Shown here piece by piece: positions 51,459 through 60,089 of a stretch of 64,000 nt of DNA; position 1 is the first letter of the stretch; each line of letters begins with the position of its first letter. The notes below the pieces were generated by a model. That model searched no databases, had not been told where the DNA came from, and worked only from the letters and a program-made list of their open reading frames with translations. The position numbers were made by a program, and so were the translations under genes. Origin of the DNA: CAG-273 sp051891195 (GTDB lineage: Bacteria; Bacillota; Clostridia; TANB77; CAG-508); contig JBJFEZ010000061.1 of assembly GCA_051891195.1 (NCBI GenBank), positions 1 to 64,000 on the forward strand, given 5' to 3'.

Positions 51459-52571
51459 TCATTTTAAGTCATTTATAACTTTATTAGCCCTTGCACTCCA
51501 AGTATTATTTTTCACAACTATTTTTTGATTGTTTTTTATATTTTCTATTTCTTCTTTATTGTTTTTTAAATAATCTAATATTTTTTTAATTTCTTCTTCT
51601 TTGCATTCTATTGTCCAACCTATATTATTATTTTCTACAAACTTTCCTCCAACACTTCCTTTAGTGGCTATTATAGGTTTATTATAAGCTAAGTATTCAA
51701 ATAATTTTATTGGCATTGCAATTCTCATATATTCATTTTTTTCAAATACCAAACTACATACATCTGCCTCTTCATAATATTTTTTTAGTTCTTCATTTCC
51801 TGCATGAACAATTTTTATATTATCATCTATATATTTACTAAGCTTGTATTTCATTTTTTCCCATTCTGGCTCTCTACAACAGACAGTAAAATTTATATCT
51901 TTCTCTTTTTTTATCATTTTAAACATTTTTTCAAAATTGTATACATCCTCAGATATTCCTCCAACATAAAAAATATTTAACATTTCATTATCTTTCTTTA
52001 TTTCTTTTATTGGTATAATATCGCATCCAGGCGGAAGTTCATCAATAATGTATCTTACATTGTTTACATTTTTATAAGGTAAATATTGAAGTACTTGATC
52101 TGAAGCTAAATATAAGTAGTCTAATAGTTTTCTATATTGATATAAATCATATTTATAGAAAAGTACTGAAGGAATCCTCTTCCAAAATACTACATTCTTT
52201 TTGTATGGTTTAAACATCCAATGCATATCTCTATAAAATAGTCCTATCTTTATTCCTCTTTTTTGGCAATATTTTATAAAAGAAAAGTCTAACATCGGAT
52301 GTAATGGTAAATGATGTCTTTCTGTCAATAAGGTAGGCATAGTACTACTTTCCGAGTATAGAAAATCATAGTTAACCCCATTTTTTATATTTTGCTTAAT
52401 CTGTTTAATTTGCTTTTTCCTATCTTTCGCATATCCCATAACTATGTCTACTATATATCCATTTTCTTTAAATCCTTCTATCATTTTTAATGGCCTTATA
52501 TTTGAACCTGATTTTTTATTAATGTCTATATGATTAGGAATATGAAAAATACATCTTTTTTGATTGATCAC
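51459..52571 (-). CDS. glycosyltransferase, GT4-like
   Basis: A 370-residue GT-B type protein beginning at a GTG (52571) eight bases after GGAGG. Recognisable parts are HIPNHIDINKKSGSNIRPLK, LNIFYVGGISEDVYNFEKMF in the donor half, and LFEYLAYNKPIIATKGSVGG as the sugar-nucleotide loop. The classical glutamate pair is weaker than in the other glycosyltransferases here. It probably adds a sugar to the repeat unit. Confidence 0.78.
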   Translation of the reverse strand: MINQKRCIFHIPNHIDINKKSGSNIRPLKMIEGFKENGYIVDIVMGYAKDRKKQIKQIKQNIKNGVNYDFLYSESSTMPTLLTERHHLPLHPMLDFSFIKYCQKRGIKIGLFYRDMHWMFKPYKKNVVFWKRIPSVLFYKYDLYQYRKLLDYLYLASDQVLQYLPYKNVNNVRYIIDELPPGCDIIPIKEIKKDNEMLNIFYVGGISEDVYNFEKMFKMIKKEKDINFTVCCREPEWEKMKYKLSKYIDDNIKIVHAGNEELKKYYEEADVCSLVFEKNEYMRIAMPIKLFEYLAYNKPIIATKGSVGGKFVENNNIGWTIECKEEEIKKILDYLKNNKEEIENIKNNQKIVVKNNTWSARANKVINDLK

Positions 52572-52605
52572 CTAATTATCCTCCAATTTTTATATTTTGC
52601 TTTTA

Positions 52606-53880
52606 CTAGCTTTTTATTTTTTTCAATATTATGTCTTTAATAATGTAAAAATCTTCTTTTTTAGGGATCAATAGCTCTTTTATAGTAATTCCGTCTTTTT
52701 TTAATAATATTATATAAGTTACTCCATAAACTATATAAGCTATTGTTGATGCTATAGCAGCTCCATTAACCCCTATTCTTGGAACAAATATTGAATTTAA
52801 AATTATATTAATTATTAGTACCATTCCTGAAACTTTTAAATGTATCTTAGTTCTTCCATCAGTACAAAAATATGCTGGCGCTACTTTTCCAATTGCTACA
52901 AATGAAATTCCAAGCAATAATATAACCATTAACCCACCGGATTGTTCATATTCACTTCCATACAATATTGTAACAAGTGGTTTGCATAATATACCTATTA
53001 TGCATATAATTAAAGTTATATAAAAAGCAAATTTTATTATTTGAGCAGATATATGCTTTCTTTCTTCCTTTCTACAGCTATATAGTTTTCCTTCAAATGC
53101 TGATTTAATTGAATCGGGAAAAATAAAAGCTAAGTCTGCCAAATGAACAGCAATTGAATAGATTCCAAGTTGTGAATTTCCTAAAGTCTGTCTTACATAT
53201 ATTTGATCAACTCTATAGTTTAGATATATAAATAATCCAGCTAAATATAATGGCATCCCATATTTTAGTTCTTCTATTATTATTTTTTTATTAATACTAA
53301 ATTTATATTTAATTTTTAATATTTTTAGTAATATTACTAACCTTACAACTTCTAATATCGCATATAATATTGACAAATTAAATATGTTTAACATATTTAT
53401 ATAATATAGTCCAATGATTAAAAGACTTTTTAATATGTATATCAGAATGAAATATTTATTATATACATATATATTTTCTTCTGCCACATATATTGTTACA
53501 AAAAAATTACTAAACAATAGTGATATTGCATAAATAAGCCAAATAATCATTAATATATATATATTATTTGAAAATATTATATGTTTAAATAATATAATTG
53601 CAATCACATATATCGTACTTAATATCAATAAAGCACTAATATTAGTATTTATAATGTCCTGCTTATCAAAATCTGTCTTTTTTATAAAATAACTCATAGA
53701 GCTAGTTATTGCTATTCCTCCATAACCAGCAATTATTCCAAAAATCAAAGTATAATATGAAAATTGTCCTTGATTTTCTGTTCCAAGCCCTCTTGCTAGT
53801 AAAATACTAGTAAAAAATCCCATTATAATTGTAGTTATTTGTAAAGCCAAATTACTAATTATATTTTTTTTAAACTTCAT
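52606..53880 (-). CDS. Wzx-type polysaccharide flippase
   Basis: A 424-residue MATE/MOP-superfamily flippase with about twelve membrane helices, carrying lipid-linked repeat units across the membrane. Family features are NLALQITTIIMGFFTSILLA, RGLGTENQGQFSYY at the start, and GKVAPAYFCTDGRTKIHLKV followed by NIILNSIFVPRIGVNGAAIA. It overlaps the polymerase gene by 11 bases. Confidence 0.9.
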   Translation of the reverse strand: MKFKKNIISNLALQITTIIMGFFTSILLARGLGTENQGQFSYYTLIFGIIAGYGGIAITSSMSYFIKKTDFDKQDIINTNISALLILSTIYVIAIILFKHIIFSNNIYILMIIWLIYAISLLFSNFFVTIYVAEENIYVYNKYFILIYILKSLLIIGLYYINMLNIFNLSILYAILEVVRLVILLKILKIKYKFSINKKIIIEELKYGMPLYLAGLFIYLNYRVDQIYVRQTLGNSQLGIYSIAVHLADLAFIFPDSIKSAFEGKLYSCRKEERKHISAQIIKFAFYITLIICIIGILCKPLVTILYGSEYEQSGGLMVILLLGISFVAIGKVAPAYFCTDGRTKIHLKVSGMVLIINIILNSIFVPRIGVNGAAIASTIAYIVYGVTYIILLKKDGITIKELLIPKKEDFYIIKDIILKKIKS

Positions 53881-55243
53881 CTCGTTTTCTCCATATATTT
53901 TCTAGTTTATTTACTAATTTTTCACTTGATAATATCTTTATTCCATATATAACTATTATCATAATTAAAAATTGAATATTATATAAAAATTCGACAATTC
54001 CTCCTTGTAATACAGTTGTAAAAATTATAAAAGATTCTACATATAAAATTATATTTAATGGAGTTTTTTTGGATTTTAAATATATGCATAATATTGCTGA
54101 AAATAATACTCCTACTAATATTGGTGATATCACTACTCCAAAGAATCCAAAATTCGCATATGCTTCTCCTATAAAAGCTGTGCTCATAACTCCTGCTGTT
54201 CCATTTTTTATTGCTTCTTTATTATATGTCTCCATTAATACTCTTCCAGATCTTATATCATATTCGCCACTTCCAAATAATACTGATGTAAATGGTGGAA
54301 AACTATGTCCATATAGATAATTAACCTCTGACGGAAATGTATTAAAATGTAAGAACATTGTCCCCGCTTGTGTAATTAATATTCTTGATAAAGGTCCATT
54401 AGAAAGTGATATTAAGTCTCCATTATAGTTATATATTATACAATATAATATTACTATTAAAATTATAGTTACCATTATATATGGTATTATTTTTCTAAAT
54501 TTCGCCGTATTTCCCAACATTATTTCTATGATAAAAAAGTAACATATATAATATATTATTGGTGCCTTTGAGAAATCATAAGTTTTTATAAATATATTTA
54601 AAATAAATGAAATAATAAATAATAACTTCCATTTTTTTTCTTTGGTCGTTCTCATATATATATATGCAATATAAGATAAAATTGGTGTTATTGTTAACAT
54701 TATTATATTTTTTATGTATTGATTTCCATTAAAATTTCTTCCTATATTAATTCTTTCTGTTGCAAAATCAAAATTAGGATCAAAATATTTTAAAAAAGGA
54801 ATATATCCAATACATATAAATACATATATTGTTGCTATTAAACATATTATTAATCCTACAAGCACTAATATATATATTTTTTTTCTAGTATTCTCTTCTT
54901 CAATGTCAACTTTAGAATTAATATTTCTTGTGTATAGTTCATTTATGTTAGTTATTTTAAAAATAAATTTATTCGCAATAATTATTATACAAGGTAAAAC
55001 TATCATAGTATATGCCATAGCCCAATACGTAATATTTATAACACTATTATTACTTATTTTTTGAATCAAATAGTGATCTCTAAATCCTAAATATACTAAT
55101 GTTATCCCTATAAATTCAAATATCATTAAGCTATAAAAGGCAAAGCTAGAAATATTTATTAAATTAATTTTTAAATTTCCAGATGCCTTTTTAAACAACA
55201 GTGCACTTAAAATAATTACAATAGTTGATATAATATAATTCAT
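53870..55243 (-). CDS. Wzy-type repeat-unit polymerase
   Basis: A 457-residue protein with 11-12 predicted membrane helices and a large outer loop (LITQAGTMFLHFNTFPSEVN, SFPPFTSVLFGSGEYDIRSG), the layout of O-antigen/capsule polymerases. Sequence families of polymerases are very diverse, so the call rests on topology and on its place next to the flippase. Together they imply a Wzx/Wzy-dependent polysaccharide. Confidence 0.78.
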   Translation of the reverse strand: MNYIISTIVIILSALLFKKASGNLKINLINISSFAFYSLMIFEFIGITLVYLGFRDHYLIQKISNNSVINITYWAMAYTMIVLPCIIIIANKFIFKITNINELYTRNINSKVDIEEENTRKKIYILVLVGLIICLIATIYVFICIGYIPFLKYFDPNFDFATERINIGRNFNGNQYIKNIIMLTITPILSYIAYIYMRTTKEKKWKLLFIISFILNIFIKTYDFSKAPIIYYICYFFIIEIMLGNTAKFRKIIPYIMVTIILIVILYCIIYNYNGDLISLSNGPLSRILITQAGTMFLHFNTFPSEVNYLYGHSFPPFTSVLFGSGEYDIRSGRVLMETYNKEAIKNGTAGVMSTAFIGEAYANFGFFGVVISPILVGVLFSAILCIYLKSKKTPLNIILYVESFIIFTTVLQGGIVEFLYNIQFLIMIIVIYGIKILSSEKLVNKLENIWRKRDEV

Positions 55244-55292
55244 TTTTTGATTTTTCTCCTATATTTTTTACCTTTGTTACTAATAGTAGTCA

Positions 55293-56615
55293 TTATAATA
55301 ATTCGATATTATCTCTATTTTTTATATTTTTCATAGCATTTCTTGTATCAAAAATTGCTTTTGCATTTTTTTGTATCATTTCATAGTCAAAATTACTATG
55401 GGCAGCTGTAAATATAACTAAATCAGCTTCCATTACTTTGTTCTTGTCTATTTTTTCTAGTCCTTTGTGTACTTGTCCTTTATATTTATATTCAGGAATC
55501 CATGGGTCATAAAAATCTACGTTTGCACCTTCTCTTTGCAATATTTCAATTACTCTTAAAGCTGGACTTTCTCTATAATCATCAATATCATTTTTATAAG
55601 CAACACCAAGTACTAAAACTTTTGATCCATTTAATGCTTTTTGGAATCTTAGACTTAACATTCTACTTGCTCTTTCTACACAATACTCAGGCATTCTGTC
55701 ATTGATAATTCCAGATGCTTGTATTAATGATGTATGAAAACCATATTCTCTAGCTTTCCAATCTAAATAATATGGATCTAGTGGAATACAGTGTCCTCCT
55801 AGTCCTGGTCCTGGATAAAATGCTTGAAAACCGTAAGGTTTTGTTTTAGCTGCATCTACTACTTCCCATAAACTAATTTTCATCTTTTCACATAACATAG
55901 CAAGTTCATTTACTAATCCAATATTAATATTTCTATAAGTATTTTCTAATATTTTTTCCATTTCTGCTACTGCTGGTGATGAGACTTCATATACATCAGC
56001 ACCAAGTACTGCTCTATACATTTTTGAAATTACTTCTGTTGCTTCTTTTCCAATCGCTCCTACCACTTTTGGAGTGTTTTTAGTTTTATAATATACATTG
56101 CCTGGGTCAACCCTTTCTGGTGAAAATCCCAAATAAAAATCTTCTCCACATTTTAATCCAGAGCCTTCTTCTAAAATTGGTTTAATTAATTCTTCTGTTG
56201 TTCCTGGATAAGTTGTAGATTCTAAAACTACCATAGTTTCTTTACTTAAATGTTTTGATATTGCTTTAGCACTATTTTCAACATAACTAATATCTGGTTG
56301 TTGATGCTCATCTAATGGTGTTGGTACACAAATAGCAATAAAGTCTACATCTTTAATAAATGAAAAATCCGTCGTTGCTTTTAGCATTCCATTTTCTACT
56401 AATTCTTTTAAATCACTATCTACAACATCCCCAATATAATTATGTCCTTCATTTACCATTTTGACTTTTGCATCCTGTACATCAAATCCTATTGTCTTAA
56501 ATCCTGCTTTTGCTTTTTCAACAGCAAGAGGTAATCCTACATATCCTAAACCTACTACTCCTACAATAATTTCTTTGTTTTCAATTTTTTTAGTTAAGTT
56601 TTCTTTCATTCCCAT
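55293..56615 (-). CDS. wbpA: UDP-N-acetylglucosamine 6-dehydrogenase (WbpA type)
   Basis: A 440-residue nucleotide-sugar dehydrogenase oxidising C6 of UDP-GlcNAc to the uronic acid with two NAD+. The NAD site is VGVVGLGYVGLPLAVEKAKA; the catalytic cysteine lies in YPGPGLGGHCIPLDPYYL; VLGVAYKNDIDDYRESPA is the UDP-binding domain. The chain is closest to the WbpA/WbpO group by context, as the WbpB, WbpD and WbpE homologues are in the same operon. Start at 56615 behind AAGGAAG. Confidence 0.9.
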   Translation of the reverse strand: MGMKENLTKKIENKEIIVGVVGLGYVGLPLAVEKAKAGFKTIGFDVQDAKVKMVNEGHNYIGDVVDSDLKELVENGMLKATTDFSFIKDVDFIAICVPTPLDEHQQPDISYVENSAKAISKHLSKETMVVLESTTYPGTTEELIKPILEEGSGLKCGEDFYLGFSPERVDPGNVYYKTKNTPKVVGAIGKEATEVISKMYRAVLGADVYEVSSPAVAEMEKILENTYRNINIGLVNELAMLCEKMKISLWEVVDAAKTKPYGFQAFYPGPGLGGHCIPLDPYYLDWKAREYGFHTSLIQASGIINDRMPEYCVERASRMLSLRFQKALNGSKVLVLGVAYKNDIDDYRESPALRVIEILQREGANVDFYDPWIPEYKYKGQVHKGLEKIDKNKVMEADLVIFTAAHSNFDYEMIQKNAKAIFDTRNAMKNIKNRDNIELL

Positions 56616-56618
56616 TTT

Positions 56619-57877
56619 TTATACTTCCTTTCCTACTATAAAAATATAATTTGTTGTGCCAGAGCCACCAATGTTTAGCATCATTCCATTGTTAGCTTTT
56701 CTTAATTGATATTTCCCGGCTTTATTGGTAATTTGTTTATACAAATCTAACATCATTCTTACACCTGTTGCTCCGAACAGGATGTCCTACACCAATTAAA
56801 CCACCACTAGGATTAATTGGTTTTTCTCCATAAAAGGAAATAGTACCATCCTCTATCACTTTATATTCTTCTCCTGGTTTTGTAAGTCCAAAACAAGAAA
56901 TAGCAGCATATTCACTAGATGTAAAGCAATCATGTGTTTCAAAAAAATCAATATCTTTTACATTCATATTGGCTTTTAGATAAGCTTCCTCTACAGCTTT
57001 TCTAGTCCAAGGAAGAACATATTCAGACTTTCTATTATCCTCCATTTTAGCTTTAAATTCCATTGGAGCTACTCTATGTCCAGTAGCCTTAATAATTGGA
57101 TAGTTATTCGTTTTTTCTTTATTATCTTTAAGATATTTCTCAGATACTAATATTAGTATGCAAGCACCATCTGTGACTTGTGAACAATCTGTAACAGCTA
57201 GTTTTCCACCAACCAATGAATTGTATGTTGTATTTCTTCTATTAGCATGTTCTAGATTCATAAACCATTTCCTTGTTTGCGCATTTGGATTTCTTTTTGC
57301 ATTTTCATAATTAATTGTAGATATCATAGCTAAATCTTTCATAAATCTTTGTTCATCTAAATTATATTTTTCTAAGATTTCATCTGCTAATTTTCCAAAT
57401 AACTTAGGAAATGGAAAATCAATTCCTTTTGCTTCTTTTTCGTAAATTGCTGCTCTTCCTAAGTAATCACCACATAGCTTACTGTCTACAGTCTTCATCA
57501 TTTCAAATCCTACTACAATAGCCATATCTATTTCTTGTGCTTTTATTTTAGTAATAGCCGCATCTAATGCAACAGAACCCGACGCACACGCTGCTTCATA
57601 CCTTGCTGATGGCATACCATAAAAAACTTTATCTACATTAGTTAGTAATGCTCCTATATGTCCTTGATTTATATAATACTCTGATATAAAGTTTCCAACA
57701 AAGCATTGGACTTTATTGTTCATATTTAGTTTTTCAATTTCAGCTTTTGTAACATCACATTCTAAAATAGCATCTTCAAAACACTCTTTTAATAATGCAA
57801 TATAGTTTTTTCCTTCTTTTTTCCAGTTTCTTTCAAAGTCTGTCTGGCTTCCGCCCTAATATATATACTTTTTCCAT
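56619..57877 (-). CDS. SCPx-type thiolase (acetyl-CoA acetyltransferase family), two CGGA +1 frameshifts
   Basis: Restored by two +1 shifts, this 418-residue thiolase is complete. It starts at 57877 (MEKVYILG), shifts at CGG 57851-57853 to GSQTDFERNW, runs through the nucleophile EAACASGSVALD (Cys97), THDCFTSSEY (His315) and VGHPV, shifts again at CGG 56773-56775 to GATGVRMMLDLY, and ends at 56621-56619, three bases before the WbpA gene. Three separate ORF pieces are otherwise free of stops. It lies 8 bases downstream of a 3-hydroxyacyl-CoA dehydrogenase, so the pair could make acetoacetyl-CoA and 3-hydroxybutyryl-CoA. Degradative condensation or cleavage direction cannot be told from sequence. 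Confidence 0.85.
56772..56775 (-). other. CGGA recoding site 4 (thiolase, C-terminal)
   Basis: GTT-CGG-AGC in the incoming frame, GTT-(C)GGA-GCA after the shift. The glycine belongs to the catalytic GHPVGATG motif. Confidence 0.87.
57850..57853 (-). other. CGGA recoding site 5 (thiolase, N-terminal)
   Basis: GGG-CGG-AAG in the incoming frame, GGG-(C)GGA-AGC after the shift; restores YILGGSQTDF, the usual start of thiolases. Without it the product would end at TGA after 14 codons. Confidence 0.87.
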
Positions 57878-57885
57878 ACTTTCTC

Positions 57886-59175
57886 CTACACTGCTTTTAT
57901 ATACTTCCTATAATCGTATTTAGATTTAGGCAAATTTTCAATTAATGAATATAAATCATATTTTTTCATAATATTCTCTCCAATAAATCTAGTACTTAAT
58001 TCTCTAAAATTGCCTGCTTGTTCTATTAGTTCTTTCATTGCAATTGGTGGGCACCATCCGAAGCCGGTTGCCATAGCGTCATCACAGTCTTCTATTTTTT
58101 CGGCGGTACATTTACTAATATATAAAGAATATATGATATATTCAATTAATATCTTTACTACAATCTCTTTCTCTGCTGTTGAGCAGTTTAATAATTCTTT
58201 ATATGCTTTTATATACTCTCCATTTTTTATGCAATTCTCCATATCCTGTATTTCTTTCCAATCATATTCTTTTTTAGGAACGTAATTATTGCTTTCTATA
58301 TCTATTTCCAATATTGTTTCACTTTTTTTATACAAGCCACATCCTGATTTATTACCTAATCTACCTTGTTCTACCATTAAATCAACCCATTTTGGTAATT
58401 GAAAGTCTTGACTAAATTCATCTTCTGTATGTTGATAAATATTATCAACAATTGCTTTATGAATATCTATTCCTACAAAATCAATAGTTGAAAGAGGAGT
58501 CATATTTCTTCCTGTATACCCAGTAAACAAAGAATCAATATATGAAATTCCACCTTTGTGTTTATATTTGTCTGCTAGTAAAAGTACCTGATTCATTAAT
58601 CTAAATCCTATACGATTTGCTATAAAAGCTGGATTATCTTCTGAAATCACAGTAGTTCTTAATAATATTTTTTCTAAATATTCTTTAAATTCTTTTATTA
58701 ATTGTACGTTTGTATACTTCGTTTTGATTAATTCACATAATGTCATATGATATGGTGGATTAAAGAAATGTGTCCCGAAAAAATTATATTTTCTATCTTC
58801 TGAAAATGCTTCTGATAATTTAGCTACAGACAATCCCGATGTACCAGTTGTAATAATTGCGTCTTTTCTAGAATACTCATTTATTAATTCATAAACTGAT
58901 TTTTTTATTTTATAATCTTCAGAAACACTCTCAAAAATCCAATCACATTTATTTAAGTTATCCTTTGCATCATTATAATCACATAATATAATTTTATTAG
59001 AAATAATATCTGTTTTAATTGATTTATATATTCTTTCTAATAATTTTTCGTCTAGTTTTCTCTTGTCTCTACTAATCAAATAAACATTTGCATTTCCTAA
59101 GCCCGCTATCAATCCGCCCATTAAAGAACCTACAGTTCCATTTCCTCCGAAGATTGCAACATTCTCTATTTTCAT
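57886..59175 (-). CDS. 3-hydroxyacyl-CoA dehydrogenase
   Basis: A 429-residue NAD-dependent dehydrogenase interconverting 3-ketoacyl-CoA and 3-hydroxyacyl-CoA. The Rossmann loop is IFGGNGTVGSLMGGLIAGLG; FFGTHFFNPPYHMTLCELI and EDNPAFIANRIGFRLMNQ are the active-site blocks, followed by the helical C-terminal domain with STIDFVGIDIHKAIVD and LGNKSGCGLYKK. The C-terminal 100 residues exceed a minimal enzyme and resemble the second HAD domain. Start at 59175 behind GGGAG; two bases separate it from the WbpD-like gene. Its place in a sugar operon is unusual. Confidence 0.88.
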   Translation of the reverse strand: MKIENVAIFGGNGTVGSLMGGLIAGLGNANVYLISRDKRKLDEKLLERIYKSIKTDIISNKIILCDYNDAKDNLNKCDWIFESVSEDYKIKKSVYELINEYSRKDAIITTGTSGLSVAKLSEAFSEDRKYNFFGTHFFNPPYHMTLCELIKTKYTNVQLIKEFKEYLEKILLRTTVISEDNPAFIANRIGFRLMNQVLLLADKYKHKGGISYIDSLFTGYTGRNMTPLSTIDFVGIDIHKAIVDNIYQHTEDEFSQDFQLPKWVDLMVEQGRLGNKSGCGLYKKSETILEIDIESNNYVPKKEYDWKEIQDMENCIKNGEYIKAYKELLNCSTAEKEIVVKILIEYIIYSLYISKCTAEKIEDCDDAMATGFGWCPPIAMKELIEQAGNFRELSTRFIGENIMKKYDLYSLIENLPKSKYDYRKYIKAV

Positions 59176-59177
59176 AT

Positions 59178-60077
59178 TTATACTCCCATACTCCATTTTT
59201 TCACATTGTTGATAAAAGTCTCATGGTCTATAGCGAAATTTCCTGTTACGCTTGTATTTTCTTCAACATTCCTTGTAACAACTGCTCCCATATTGCATCT
59301 AGCATTTTTTCCAATGGTAATTCCATTACGAACAGTACATCCAATGCCTATCCAAACATTATCTTCAATTACAGTTCTTCCACCAATAATACTAGCAGCT
59401 GGTAACATTACACATCTTCCTATTTTACAAGCATGTCCAATATGATTTAAATTATCAATTTTAGTATATTCTCCAATTATAGTATCGTCCCAAGGATATA
59501 TTGCTTTATCTATTGTAGTGTTATATTGAATTTCAACATTGTTTTCAATTTTTACTCCTCCGACATGGTTTACTGGCATAATCTTATCTTTGTTTCTTTT
59601 AAATTCAAAGCCACATCCTCCTATAATAGAACCAGCTCTTATAATAGTATTGTCTCCTATTACTACATTTTCTTTAATAGAAACAAATTCCTCAATAATA
59701 ACATTATTTCCTATTATCACATTCTTTTCTGCAATACATGCCAATTTGCTAATATTACAGCTTTTTCCCACTTTAGTCTCAAAAGACTTCCTTACATAGT
59801 TTGAGTTGCTACATAATTTATTATGTATATTGAAGAATTCTATTCTTGGAAATTCAGTTATATAAAATCCACATTTCCTATCTTTTAATTTTTCATATAA
59901 TTCTTGAGTTGTTATGAGCATAGTAAAGTTATCTTTTATATCTGATATATATTTATCATCATCAATAAATGTACATATATTCTTCTCTGTCTTTGATGCT
60001 AAAATTCCTAGTGTATCAAATTCTTGCTCATTAATTAATTTTTTACCTTCAATTTTAAAGCATTCTGATAATTTCAT
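59178..60077 (-). CDS. wbpD: LpxD/WbpD-like acyltransferase with left-handed beta helix
   Basis: A 299-residue acyltransferase. The central part is a left-handed parallel beta helix of hexapeptide repeats (IGNNVIIEEFVSIKENVVIG, GDNTIIRAGSIIGG, IGEYTKIDNLNHIGHACKIG, IGGRTVIEDNVWIGIGC), with the catalytic histidine probably in NLNHIGHAC. The N-terminal domain (residues 1-95) resembles that of LpxD-type UDP-sugar N-acyltransferases rather than the short WbpD. It follows the WbpE aminotransferase gene, so it should N-acylate the new 3-amino group, with acetyl- or a longer 3-hydroxyacyl-CoA. Confidence 0.8.
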   Translation of the reverse strand: MKLSECFKIEGKKLINEQEFDTLGILASKTEKNICTFIDDDKYISDIKDNFTMLITTQELYEKLKDRKCGFYITEFPRIEFFNIHNKLCSNSNYVRKSFETKVGKSCNISKLACIAEKNVIIGNNVIIEEFVSIKENVVIGDNTIIRAGSIIGGCGFEFKRNKDKIMPVNHVGGVKIENNVEIQYNTTIDKAIYPWDDTIIGEYTKIDNLNHIGHACKIGRCVMLPAASIIGGRTVIEDNVWIGIGCTVRNGITIGKNARCNMGAVVTRNVEENTSVTGNFAIDHETFINNVKKWSMGV

Positions 60078-60089
60078 TGGCTTTCCTCT

